A DNA stretch of 64,000 nt from CAYXLI01 sp964464925 (GTDB taxonomy: Bacteria; Acidobacteriota; Terriglobia; Bryobacterales; Bryobacteraceae): NCBI GenBank assembly GCA_964464925.1, contig CAYXLI010000015.1, forward strand, positions 62,001-126,000. The letters run 5' to 3'. The notes below the pieces were generated by a model. That model ran no database searches and was not told where the DNA came from. It saw only the letters and a list, made by a program, of their open reading frames with translations. Position numbers and translations under genes: made by a program. This document shows positions 44,222-52,698 of this stretch, one piece after another. Each line of letters starts with the position of its first letter. The stretch's first letter is position 1.

Positions 44222-44265
44222 ATCCTCTCAACACATCAGGCACTCCTTCCGTATAAGTTAGTGAC

Positions 44266-44823
44266 GTGAACGCGGAAGGAGTGCTGTTGGACAGTCCGGC
44301 CATTGCTCGCGCGCGCCGGGGCGATCTTTCCGCGTTCGAAGAGCTGATCCGCATGCACGAACGCCACGTGTTCACTCTCGCCTACCGGCTGATGGGAAAT
44401 GTGCCCGATGCACAGGATGCCGCCCAGGAGGTCTACTTGCGCCTTTACCGGCAGATCGGTTCCTTCGACGAGGGCCGCGAGTTCCGGCCGTGGCTGACCC
44501 GAATCACGGCGAATGTTTGTATGGACCTGCTCCGGAAGCGGCGCACGCTGGTCCCGATTGAATCGATAAGACCCCCAGCGGCCTCAGACCAGACGGACGA
44601 GGCGTTCGACGTGGAGCAAAGGCGTCTGCTCGTCAACAAGGCCCTGGAGACGCTTCCTGCCAAGCAGCGAGCCGCGATTGTGCTTCGCGACGTAGAGGGC
44701 CTGTCGACCGCCCAAGTAGCGGAGTCGCTGGGAACGACTGAGACTACCATTCGCTCTCAGATCTCGACAGGACGTCTCAGGCTCAGGCAGGTAGTCCAGC
44801 AGTTACTCAGGAGGAAGTCATGA
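44266..44823 (+). CDS. ECF-type RNA polymerase sigma factor
   Basis: A 185-aa sigma factor. Region 2 is AFEELIRMHERHVFTLAYRL, then DAQDAAQEVYLRLYRQI and FRPWLTRITANVCMDLLRKR; region 4 is LPAKQRAAIVLRDVEGLSTA with SLGTTETTIRSQISTGRLRL. A GTG at 44266 is taken as start; a GTG at 44281 has a better Shine-Dalgarno but is too near it. The TGA overlaps the anti-sigma ATG. It is the second such module in the window, unrelated in arrangement to that at 18.5 kb. Confidence 0.92.
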   Translation: MNAEGVLLDSPAIARARRGDLSAFEELIRMHERHVFTLAYRLMGNVPDAQDAAQEVYLRLYRQIGSFDEGREFRPWLTRITANVCMDLLRKRRTLVPIESIRPPAASDQTDEAFDVEQRRLLVNKALETLPAKQRAAIVLRDVEGLSTAQVAESLGTTETTIRSQISTGRLRLRQVVQQLLRRKS

Positions 44824-45290
44824 GTTGCGCGGATTGGGAAGAGCGGATCGCGATCAACGAGCCTGAGGATGTGGAACTGGAGCGGCACCTGAAGGCTTGT
44901 CCGTCGTGCAGGCAGTTGGCTGCGGAACTGCTATCGGATCGGGAGGCGCTTGGGGCTGCTCCGGTCTTTTCGGAGGCGGACCTCTCTGCACCCCGTATTG
45001 CAGCAGTTTCACGTATTCGCAGACAGCGCCTCCTGTGGCGTGCCGCCGCTGGAGCGATTGCGGCTTTGCTGATGTTGTTCTTCGTGCGGGAGCCGAAAGC
45101 GGAAACACTGGTTTGGCATCCGGCTGAAATTACCGCTCCTGATATGGCCTATCACGCGGTTCGGACCGAAGCGCCGCGTCAGGTTCGCCGGGCGGCAGTC
45201 AAACGCAAGTCGTCGCAGGAGAAGCCGGAAGTGGTCGTCAAGATATTCACTGACGATCCAAACATTGTTATCTACTGGATCACTGACTAG
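44820..45290 (+). CDS. Probable anti-sigma factor with N-terminal zinc-binding domain
   Basis: A 156-aa protein: ELERHLKACPSCRQLAAELL is the His-x3-Cys-x2-Cys motif of ZAS anti-sigma domains. One membrane helix follows (RAAAGAIAALLMLFFV). The outer tail is basic (RQVRRAAVKRKSSQEK) and ends VVKIFTDDPNIVIYWITD, a short motif seen in other Acidobacteriota proteins of this kind. Its start lies inside the sigma stop, and the secretin-like gene follows eight bases after its end. Confidence 0.82.
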   Translation: MSCADWEERIAINEPEDVELERHLKACPSCRQLAAELLSDREALGAAPVFSEADLSAPRIAAVSRIRRQRLLWRAAAGAIAALLMLFFVREPKAETLVWHPAEITAPDMAYHAVRTEAPRQVRRAAVKRKSSQEKPEVVVKIFTDDPNIVIYWITD

Positions 45291-45298
45291 GAGAAGAA

Positions 45299-46024
45299 AT
45301 GAAACACATCCTGATTGCGTGTGTACTCTGTGCATCTGTATTTGCACAGGATTCGGGGGGTACGGTCACGAAACTTGCCGAGCTCAATAATGTGAAAGCC
45401 CAGACGGTGGGGGACCTGGTCCGCGCGTTTAATGTCAAGGTGGATATAGGCCCGGATCCCGGCTTCCTGACCATCCGTGGCGCAAAAGAGAGTGTGGAAG
45501 CTGCCGAGCAGGCGCTGAAGCGGCTGGACCGTCCCAAGAAGAGCATCGAAGCGACGTTTCAGATCCTGTCCGCCACCAAAGCTCCGAACAATGAGAAGCT
45601 ACCGGCCGAACTCGCCAACGTCGTCAAACAACTCCGTGGAGCCCTTACGTACCAGGGCTTCCGGCTGGTGGAGACCTTGCAAGTGCGCACGCGAGAAGGC
45701 TCGGGTGTTCGCGAAGCGTCCAGCGCAATGCGCGTGGACGACGAAAACGCCCCGAGTGGTACGTTCCAGGTGAGGTTCACAAACACCACAGTCAGTTCGG
45801 AAGAGAAGCAGCCCATGGTTCGCTTCGATGGATTGCGTTTCGGCGCCCGGCTTCCGGTTGGCGTCAAAACGTCGACAGGTACGACGACATACAACTTCGT
45901 GGAGACGGGGGTGAACACCGATATCGATGTCCGGGAAGGACAGACGGTCGTGGTCGGACGTGCCAACCTTGACGGCAAGGAAGGCACGTTTTTTCTGGTT
46001 GTAAATGCAAAGGTGCTGGACTAA
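45299..46024 (+). CDS. Exported secretin-like N-domain protein
   Basis: A 241-aa exported protein with a signal peptide (MKHILIACVLCASVFAQ). The first mature region reads like a secretin N0/N1-type domain (GDLVRAFNVKVDIGPDPG, TIRGAKESVEAAEQAL, KRLDRPKKSIEATFQIL). The second half is beta-rich (TYQGFRLVETLQVRTREG, VNTDIDVREGQTVVVG), as in the last part of secretin subdomains. No gate or pore region follows, so it is not a channel. It may be a signal or envelope component of the sigma module. Confidence 0.68.
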   Translation: MKHILIACVLCASVFAQDSGGTVTKLAELNNVKAQTVGDLVRAFNVKVDIGPDPGFLTIRGAKESVEAAEQALKRLDRPKKSIEATFQILSATKAPNNEKLPAELANVVKQLRGALTYQGFRLVETLQVRTREGSGVREASSAMRVDDENAPSGTFQVRFTNTTVSSEEKQPMVRFDGLRFGARLPVGVKTSTGTTTYNFVETGVNTDIDVREGQTVVVGRANLDGKEGTFFLVVNAKVLD

Positions 46025-46042
46025 GCGGATATACTCCTTTCG

Positions 46043-47371
46043 ATGAGTGAACGTCGATACCTGGCCTGCGATCTCGGCGCGGAGAGCGGCCGCGTGATGT
46101 TGGCAACCGTGGCCAACGGAAATATATCCCTGGAAGAACTCCACCGGTTTGCGAACGATCCGGTCCGCCTGCCGACCGGGCTCTACTGGGACATGCTACG
46201 GCTGTTTCACGAGATTGTGCGTGGGATCAGCAAGGCGCGGGGGGTGAAGATCGACGGCATCGGGATAGATACCTGGGGTGTGGACTACGCATTGCTCGGT
46301 TCTGATGGCGCACTCTGCGACGTGCCGCGCCACTACCGCGATGATCGCAATGTGGGTATGGTCGAGCGGACCTTCGCTGTTGTACCGAAGGAACGTATCT
46401 TCGAACGGACCGGCGTTCAGTTCATGCACATTAATACGCTTTATCAACTTCACGCCGCGCGGCTCGAAAACTCCCCCGGCCTGAAGGCGGCGAAGAAGCT
46501 TCTGTTCACGCCCGACCTGCTCAATTATTGGCTCTGCGGCGCGCAGAAGACCGAGTGGTCTATCGCGAGCACGTCACAGTTCTTTGATCCGCGCACGCGC
46601 ACTTGGGCAACCGATATCCTGGAGGCCCTCGACATTCCCACCCACATCCTGCCGGAGATTGTGCCGACCGGTACGAAACTTGGCACCTTGCTTCCGCACG
46701 TGGCTGACCTCACGGGAATCGGTGAGGTCCCCGTCTTCGCAACGGCCGGCCACGATACCGCGGCCGCAGTTGCTGCCGTGCCGGCGCAAGGGGATGACTG
46801 GTGCTACATCAGTTCCGGCACATGGTCGTTGATGGGTGTACTGCTCCCCAAGCCCCTCATCAATGCGCGCGCTCTCGAATGCAACTTTACGAATGAGATG
46901 GCAGCCGATGGTCGCGTGCGCTTCCTAAAGAACATCGCCGGGTTGTGGATCCTGCAGGAGTGCCGCCGCGCCTGGGCGCAAGCAGGTCAGGAGTACGGCT
47001 ACGAGCAGTTGACCGGCATGGCCGGGGATGCCGAGCCCTATCGCGGCTACTTCCCGCCGGACGAGTTCCTCAGTCCCGGGCACATGCCGGAGCGCATCGC
47101 TGCCTGGTGCAGGCAGAATGGTCAGCCTGTGCCCGAGGGCGTGGCCGCCATGACCCGGGCGGTGCTCGATTGTCTTGCGCAGAAATACAGCGAGGTTCTC
47201 CTCAATCTCGAAGAGGTCACGGGAAAAACGATCCGCACCATCCATATAGTCGGCGGCGGCTGCAAGAATCTGCTACTGAACAGACTTGTGGAAGAGAAGA
47301 CCGGACGCAAGGTGCTGGCTGGTCCAGTAGAGGCTACCGCGCTCGGCAACGTTCTGACGATGAGCAGGTAG
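46043..47371 (+). CDS. rhaB: Rhamnulokinase family protein
   Basis: Phosphorylates L-rhamnulose to L-rhamnulose-1-phosphate. The 442-aa FGGY kinase has CDLGAESGRVML at the N-terminus, IGIDTWGVDYALL, the sugar site YRDDRNVGM, HINTLYQLHA, ATAGHDTAAAVAA, SSGTWSLMG, and C-terminal IHIVGGGCKNLLLN (ATP site). The isomerase is 23 kb upstream and no aldolase is seen. It is transcribed 18 bp after the secretin-like gene. Confidence 0.88.
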   Translation: MSERRYLACDLGAESGRVMLATVANGNISLEELHRFANDPVRLPTGLYWDMLRLFHEIVRGISKARGVKIDGIGIDTWGVDYALLGSDGALCDVPRHYRDDRNVGMVERTFAVVPKERIFERTGVQFMHINTLYQLHAARLENSPGLKAAKKLLFTPDLLNYWLCGAQKTEWSIASTSQFFDPRTRTWATDILEALDIPTHILPEIVPTGTKLGTLLPHVADLTGIGEVPVFATAGHDTAAAVAAVPAQGDDWCYISSGTWSLMGVLLPKPLINARALECNFTNEMAADGRVRFLKNIAGLWILQECRRAWAQAGQEYGYEQLTGMAGDAEPYRGYFPPDEFLSPGHMPERIAAWCRQNGQPVPEGVAAMTRAVLDCLAQKYSEVLLNLEEVTGKTIRTIHIVGGGCKNLLLNRLVEEKTGRKVLAGPVEATALGNVLTMSR

Positions 47372-47427
47372 CGTGCAAATCGATCGCACGGACTAACGTT
47401 GCTTGGCGATGGCCTCACACGCGCCCC

Positions 47428-47775
47428 TCACAACGGGTGCGAGGTTCGTGTGGAGTTACTGTAGATCAGATCGTCACTCTTATCGAAGACCGCCACTTTG
47501 TTGCCCCTGCTAAACGGAGTGATCGGACTCGGCGCTTCATGGTCGAGGCGGACGACGAAATCGGCCTTCTCCCGGTTGTTGGTCACCAGCACGGCGGGGC
47601 AGCGCCGCTGAAACGTCTTCATGACCTCGATGGCCTGAGGGCTGGATCCTCCCATCAGATTCAAGGCCGCCTCGCCGGACACCTGTAATGTCTGACTCTC
47701 AGTGATATAGACCCGCGGCTTTTCGGCTGCCCACAGGCCCGGAACGATTAGCGCACAGTATAGTAGAGTACGCAT
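47428..47775 (-). CDS. Small exported protein of unknown function
   Basis: A 115-aa protein from the ATG at 47775, with a signal peptide MRTLLYCALIVPGLWAAE. The mature part (PRVYITESQTLQVSGEAALN, then SPQAIEVMKTFQRRCPAVLV, TNNREKADFVVRLDHE) has the look of a small alpha/beta fold. No family is known. It lies 34 bp after the larger Tat-exported gene on the same strand. Confidence 0.6.
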   Translation of the reverse strand: MRTLLYCALIVPGLWAAEKPRVYITESQTLQVSGEAALNLMGGSSPQAIEVMKTFQRRCPAVLVTNNREKADFVVRLDHEAPSPITPFSRGNKVAVFDKSDDLIYSNSTRTSHPL

Positions 47776-47809
47776 ACCGCTCAGCCAGACGCGCCAGCCG
47801 ACGGTCGGG

Positions 47810-49453
47810 TTACGCGTGGAACTCGATTGTGTGATCGAATGGCGTAATTCCAGTGATGTAGATGCTAGGACCGGGCAGTTTCGGGAGTGCACCGCGAACC
47901 TGCACGTACGAGTGCTCCTTGTGGCCGGGACCAAACCGGAGCACATCATTGCCAAAGCGCAGTTCGGCTTCGCCGGCAGCCAGAATCCAATCCTCCGTTC
48001 GCTGCAGGCGGTCCGCGCCGCTCACCTGGACTCCCTCGCGTACGTTGATCTCGACGGACACCGGCACCTCCGCCGTGCCGTGAGATTGTATCCGGAGCCG
48101 GAAGCCCGCCGGTATCTCGGTGATCGTCACGATCTGCTCCAGCTTGCAGATCTCGGTCTGTTTCCGCTGGGAGCGGACGGACGCGAACTCCCCGGGCGCG
48201 AGGTGCCTGGGCGGATCGAGCGGCTGATAATAAGGCGCTTCCAGCTCCTGCGTCATGCGCCAACTATTGCCGTCCTGTACCATCTCTCCGCCGCTGAATT
48301 GGCCTTTGCCGAAGAACGGAGTGGCGAAACGGACCGCGTTGATTACCGCATCCCCATTGCGTACCGTGAAGAAGCGGTCCCGGCCGGAGAGCAGGGTCGC
48401 GCTCCTCTTGCCACGCCGGATCCGTACACAACCACTGCTCTTGAATGCTTTCAGGTAATTGTCCGGAATCAGTTCTGTTTTCGGCACTTCCTGCAGTTCC
48501 GGATACTCCAGCAAGGTGAGTGCGGAGGCATAGGATCCGAATAGATCCTCAGCCAGACGCCCGAACTGGCCGTTTCCGTCATGGATGGCGAGATACTGCA
48601 AGGGGAACCAGTAGCGTCCCATAGTGCCCCGCGTATTCAAATCCTGGCGGCGCGAAATTTCTGTTACTACGTCGCCATTCGGGTGCACCAGGTAGAGCAT
48701 GGCATTCAGATTCCGCCGCACCGGGTCGAGCAATTCAGGCCGGTTCAGTTTCGCCGCAAGCGTCGTAAACGCATGGTCGCAGACAGTGTTGTAGACGGTG
48801 GTGCTGCGCTCGTCGAACTGGCCGTCCTCATCGATGTCAATGCCCTCCGCCAGCCACTGATTAATGCGATTTAAATAAGACGGCTCACGGAAAATCTCAT
48901 AGAGCTGTGCGAGCGCGGCGCTCACCACCCACCGGTGATTCGGTGTATGGATGCCGCCGTGAGCGAGTGAGGTTCCCATGCGCTTCAGGACGGGCCCAGT
49001 CAGGGCGACCAGTTCGGTCTCCTGGCGGCGCTGCGCGATTACCGTCGCGCTCGCGAGTCCGTGAACGGCAAACCCGGTATCGGGGGGCGAATTGAAATTC
49101 GTAATCAGCAGGTTGAGATTACCGTCCGGCGTAAGTGTCCGGGAGATGAATCCCTGGGCCAGACGCATCCTCCGCATCAATTCACCGCTACGGTGGAAGC
49201 GCGACTGCGGGGAAAGCGCTGCTATGATGCCCGCTGATAGGAAGCCCGTCGCGGAGGCAGTCGGGTACAACCCGTATTCGTCAGGGAAGCCGCCGCTCAT
49301 CTTGCTGGACGGATCCGTATTCTGACCGCCTAAAAGCCGCTCCACGGCCTTATCGTTCTTGCGGAGAGCCTCTGCGAGACGATCGTTCGGGGAAGCTTGC
49401 GCTGCCGCGGCCATGGCGGTTCCGCCCAGCAGCGCACGTCTGGAAATCTTCAT
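47810..49453 (-). CDS. Tat-exported protein, possible toroid-fold carbohydrate enzyme
   Basis: A 547-aa protein starting MKISRRALLGGTAMAAAAQ, a clear twin-arginine leader. The middle part is helical with repeated hydrophobic pairs (TTLAAKLNRPELLDPVRRNL, LNAMLYLVHPNGDVVTEISR), as in alpha/alpha toroids. The last 150 residues are beta-rich (RIQSHGTAEVPVSVEIN, GPSIYITGITPFDHTIEF). This overall plan is shared by heparinase II/III-like and related lyases, but I see no definite active-site motif. The start is chosen for the leader; a frame back to 49726 is rejected. Confidence 0.65.
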   Translation of the reverse strand: MKISRRALLGGTAMAAAAQASPNDRLAEALRKNDKAVERLLGGQNTDPSSKMSGGFPDEYGLYPTASATGFLSAGIIAALSPQSRFHRSGELMRRMRLAQGFISRTLTPDGNLNLLITNFNSPPDTGFAVHGLASATVIAQRRQETELVALTGPVLKRMGTSLAHGGIHTPNHRWVVSAALAQLYEIFREPSYLNRINQWLAEGIDIDEDGQFDERSTTVYNTVCDHAFTTLAAKLNRPELLDPVRRNLNAMLYLVHPNGDVVTEISRRQDLNTRGTMGRYWFPLQYLAIHDGNGQFGRLAEDLFGSYASALTLLEYPELQEVPKTELIPDNYLKAFKSSGCVRIRRGKRSATLLSGRDRFFTVRNGDAVINAVRFATPFFGKGQFSGGEMVQDGNSWRMTQELEAPYYQPLDPPRHLAPGEFASVRSQRKQTEICKLEQIVTITEIPAGFRLRIQSHGTAEVPVSVEINVREGVQVSGADRLQRTEDWILAAGEAELRFGNDVLRFGPGHKEHSYVQVRGALPKLPGPSIYITGITPFDHTIEFHA

Positions 49454-49518
49454 GCTTGTCACCATCTGAACACACGTTCGGAACCCGATCCATCCAACGT
49501 GTGCCGGACGGCCGCCGA

Positions 49519-50256
49519 TTACCGTGTTTCCGGGACTACCGCTCTCCTCGAAGGCCAGCGCAGCAGCACCATCTGCACATAAAGGCGGATGAGCTGGTAT
49601 AGCGTCTTCAGCAACGATCGGACGCGAAAGAATTGCGAGCGGCCGTACAGCCGCGCATAATGATGCACTCCGACTTCGATCACCCGGTAGGAACTCATCT
49701 CGAGCTTGCGCACGAGTTCTACGCAAATCGTACCGCTCGTCGAGAACAGGTTGATCTCTTCGAGCAGTTCGCGCCGGATCAGGCGGAAGTCGCAGTCCAC
49801 GTCCTGAATCTGGATGTGAAATAGGAAACGCGCGAACGCGTTGTAGACATTTCCGATCCAGATCCGATGTTGTGGGTCGTTGCGTTCGAGCTTGTAGCCG
49901 TTCACCAGCCCTACATCTGGCGCCATAAGAGCCAACAGCTTCGGCAACTCGCGCGGGTCATACTGGCCGTCGCCGTCCGTATAGAAGATTAAATCCTTGG
50001 TAGCGGCAGCGAAACCGCTGCGCAGCGCACCGCCATAGCCCCGATTCTTGCGATGCGTCACAATTCGTAACCTCGGCGCATACCGCTGTTCCAGCTGTCC
50101 CAGAACTTCGCCGGTGTTGTCGTGACTACCGTCGTTAATGACGATCACTTCAAAATCATCTACATGCTGTTCTAATGTTTCGAACGTCTTAGCTAACAGC
50201 GCCGGTAGCGACGGCGCATCATTATACGCAGGAAAGAACACACTTACGCTGGACAA
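49519..50256 (-). CDS. Glycosyltransferase family 2 (dolichyl/undecaprenyl-phosphate type)
   Basis: A 245-aa GT-A enzyme. The nucleotide site is VFFPAYNDAPSLPALLAKT, with VIVINDGSHDNTGEVL; the metal motif is FYTDGDGQYDPREL; then CDFRLIRRELLEEI. There is no large C-terminal membrane domain, but a short hydrophobic segment near the end (LYQLIRLYVQMVLLRW) suggests membrane contact, as in DPM1-like synthases. The start is TTG at 50256, with GGAGG nine bases upstream. The product is unknown. Confidence 0.85.
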   Translation of the reverse strand: MSSVSVFFPAYNDAPSLPALLAKTFETLEQHVDDFEVIVINDGSHDNTGEVLGQLEQRYAPRLRIVTHRKNRGYGGALRSGFAAATKDLIFYTDGDGQYDPRELPKLLALMAPDVGLVNGYKLERNDPQHRIWIGNVYNAFARFLFHIQIQDVDCDFRLIRRELLEEINLFSTSGTICVELVRKLEMSSYRVIEVGVHHYARLYGRSQFFRVRSLLKTLYQLIRLYVQMVLLRWPSRRAVVPETR

Positions 50257-50274
50257 TACGTCACCCCTCCAGTC

Positions 50275-51279
50275 GTGCCATTGTACCCTGAGAAGTTGCC
50301 TCCGTTCTTTCCCTTAGTTCGAAACCCGCATTTGCTCACGATTGCGGCGAATTTCGCCGTCCGGCGCTTGGACGAGCGCCGGTTCCCGGTCACCCCGCGT
50401 CACTACCGGACGGAGCCGGACGTGGACGTGCTGGTCCATGAGCAGCGGCCCCCGCACGGCCGGGCAAAGGGAGAAATCGTGATGGTGCACGGCCTGGAGG
50501 GGTCGAGCGCCGCCGGGTACATGCGGAGTATGTCCCAACTCGCCCTGGAGCACGGGTACGCGACGCACCGGACCAACATGAGGAGCTGCGGAGGAACCGA
50601 GGCCCTGTGCAAAACGATGTATAACGCGGGGCTCACGTCAGACACTCTGGCGGTAATTCGGGAAATCCGGCAAAAGCATGGCGGCCCGGTGTTCCTGGTG
50701 GGCTACTCACTCGGAGGCAACGTCTCGCTAAAGCTGGCGGGAGAACTGGGTGAGACGGCCAAAGGTCTCCTGGACGGAGTTTGTGGAGTTTCTACCCCGA
50801 TCGACCTGGCGGCGTCCGTGCGAAAGATGAGCCGGCGTGAGAACCGGATTTATGAATGGCGGTTTCTGTCGCGCTTGAAGGAGAGAATCCGGAAACGGGC
50901 GCAGAGTCTGCCCGGCGTTTATGACCTGGAACAGTTGGCGAAGGCACGGACGGTGTACGAGTTCGATGACTGGATCACGGCGCCGTCGTTTGGCTTCGGC
51001 TCGGCGGACAACTACTACCGGACCCAGTCCTCCAAACAGTTCCTGCCGAAGATCCGGATTCCCACGCTGCTGGTACAGGCGAAGGATGATCCTCTGATTC
51101 CGTTTGACATGTTTGAGGACGCCGACGTCAGTGAGAACCCATTCATCCGGCTGGTGGCCGTGGAGCACGGCGGCCATCTTGGATTCCTGGCGAACTCGAA
51201 CCCTCGATTTTGGGTAGACCGGATCGTATTGGAGTGGATCGAAGAGCAACGGCGGCCATCTGCGGGTCCGGTGGCTTGA
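50275..51279 (+). CDS. YheT-type alpha/beta hydrolase
   Basis: A 334-aa hydrolase of the YheT/COG0429 group: VRNPHLLTIAANFAVRR at the start, MVHGLEGSSAAGYMRSM (oxyanion), HRTNMRSCGGTE, and the nucleophile VGYSLGGNVSLKLAGELG. The histidine is likely in VAVEHGGHLGFL. The GTG start at 50275 follows the divergent glycosyltransferase by 18 bp. The natural substrate is unknown. The stop overlaps the first codon of a truncated gene relic. Confidence 0.85.
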   Translation: MPLYPEKLPPFFPLVRNPHLLTIAANFAVRRLDERRFPVTPRHYRTEPDVDVLVHEQRPPHGRAKGEIVMVHGLEGSSAAGYMRSMSQLALEHGYATHRTNMRSCGGTEALCKTMYNAGLTSDTLAVIREIRQKHGGPVFLVGYSLGGNVSLKLAGELGETAKGLLDGVCGVSTPIDLAASVRKMSRRENRIYEWRFLSRLKERIRKRAQSLPGVYDLEQLAKARTVYEFDDWITAPSFGFGSADNYYRTQSSKQFLPKIRIPTLLVQAKDDPLIPFDMFEDADVSENPFIRLVAVEHGGHLGFLANSNPRFWVDRIVLEWIEEQRRPSAGPVA

Positions 51280-51380
51280 CAAACCGATTCAACAGATCGC
51301 CGGAATGTGTGTTCGACGCATGGCTGGATCCGAAGAAAGCGTTGAAATGGCGCCTCGTCGTTGACGGCCTGACGCGTTAA
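51276..51380 (+). pseudogene. Truncated AHSA1/SRPBCC-like gene relic
   Basis: A 34-codon frame from TTG at 51276 reads LTNRFNRSPECVFDAWLDP and continues KKALKW, close to the start of AHSA1/SRPBCC domains (rF.aspe.VFdAWldPe.a.kW). It then reads RLVVDGLTR and stops, where about 100 more residues should follow. A deletion of the rest of the gene is the simplest explanation. The TTG overlaps the YheT stop, so it was probably once the next gene of that operon. Confidence 0.45.
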
Positions 51381-51459
51381 TGCTGCGCCCGCTGTACCGT
51401 TATACATTACGGTGCACGAACCGGGAACAAAATACAGACGATTCTCGTCTTCCCCTGCA

Positions 51460-52698
51460 ATGGCGAGCAATGCCTCGTTTGCCGAAGCGGCGTTCGTGGC
51501 TGCAGGGTCGCTCCGTGGGAGCAAACTGCGGAGTTTCCTCACCCTTCTCGGCATTATTCTGGCGACCACAACTTTGATTGCAGTCATGTCCGTAATCAAC
51601 GGCATGAACAAGTACATTGCTCAACAGGTTTCGGACATGGGGGCTGACGGGTTCCGCGTCCGGCGCATCATCTTCATTGGCAATTTCGATCCGAAAAAGT
51701 ATCTTGAGATGCAGCGGCGCAATCCGGAAATGAGCCGCGAGGAATACGACTTCCTCCGTACGCACGCCAGACTGATCCGTGAGATCGGAATGGAGGCATT
51801 CCGTGGCGTGACCGTAAAATACGGCTCACAGACGGTAGACTGGGTGCAACTCACCGGCGTAAGCCCGAACATGGCCAGCATCGCCAATGTCCAGCCTGTA
51901 TCCGGGCGGTTCATTACCGACACGGATAATAACCGGCGGTTGCCCGTGGTGTTCATCGGCAACGACATCAAGGATCAATTCTTTCCGAATATCGATCCGG
52001 TGGGGAAAGTCATCGTGATTCAGAATCACGCGTGCGAGATCATCGGCGTCGCTAAGGCGCAAGGAACGGTCTTCGGCGAGTCCCGGGATAACTTCGTCAT
52101 GATCCCGATCGAGACGTACTTCAAGATGTTCAGTGCGCGGCAGGGGTTGGGCTACAATGCGGCGGCGCTGAATCCCACAGTGCTTGAGCAGGCGCAGGAT
52201 GAAGTCCGTTCGCTTCTGAGAGCGTACCGTCATCTCCGGCCCAACCAGGAAGACACCTTCGGCATGGCGGCATCCGATGCCCTCGTGGCCGCCTGGGACC
52301 GCTTAACCGGCGCGATTGCCGCCACGGCTGTAGCGGTTGTGTCCGTGTTCATGGTCGTCGGCGGCGTTGTGATCATGAACATCATGCTCGCGGTGGTCAC
52401 GGAGCGCACGCGTGAGATCGGTGTCCGCAAATCGGTTGGCGCCCGCCGCCGCGACATCATGTATCAGTTCCTGGTCGAGTCCTCGATGCTCTCCGGAATC
52501 GGCGGATTGATTGGAGTGGCGACGGCGTACACCGTCGCGGTAATCGTTCGAAATTTCACTCCTGTGCCAATGGCAGTGCCGGTCTCCGCGATTGTGATCG
52601 GCGTTGGACTATCGACATTGGTCGGGCTGTTCTTTGGCATCTATCCGGCGCGTCGCGCGGCGCTACTGGATCCGATTGAGGCATTGCGGCACGAATGA
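51460..52698 (+). CDS. MacB/FtsX-type ABC permease 1
   Basis: A 412-aa inner-membrane protein. Helix 1 is FLTLLGIILATTTLIAVMSV, followed by a MacB-type periplasmic core of about 220 residues (VTVKYGSQTVDWVQLTGVSP, GRFITDTDNNRRLPVVFIGN), then three helices. The cytoplasmic loop VTERTREIGVRKSVGARRRD is the FtsX-domain mark. The ATG at 51460 is chosen, since a TATACAT box lies near 51402 and the GTG at 51412 would be too close to it. The stop overlaps permease 2. No ATPase gene is adjacent. Confidence 0.85.
   Translation: MASNASFAEAAFVAAGSLRGSKLRSFLTLLGIILATTTLIAVMSVINGMNKYIAQQVSDMGADGFRVRRIIFIGNFDPKKYLEMQRRNPEMSREEYDFLRTHARLIREIGMEAFRGVTVKYGSQTVDWVQLTGVSPNMASIANVQPVSGRFITDTDNNRRLPVVFIGNDIKDQFFPNIDPVGKVIVIQNHACEIIGVAKAQGTVFGESRDNFVMIPIETYFKMFSARQGLGYNAAALNPTVLEQAQDEVRSLLRAYRHLRPNQEDTFGMAASDALVAAWDRLTGAIAATAVAVVSVFMVVGGVVIMNIMLAVVTERTREIGVRKSVGARRRDIMYQFLVESSMLSGIGGLIGVATAYTVAVIVRNFTPVPMAVPVSAIVIGVGLSTLVGLFFGIYPARRAALLDPIEALRHE

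Noticed and set aside
47372..47427. Small inverted repeat CGTGC/GCACG after rhaB as terminator
   Set aside because: Five-base stem without a T-tract; too weak to support.
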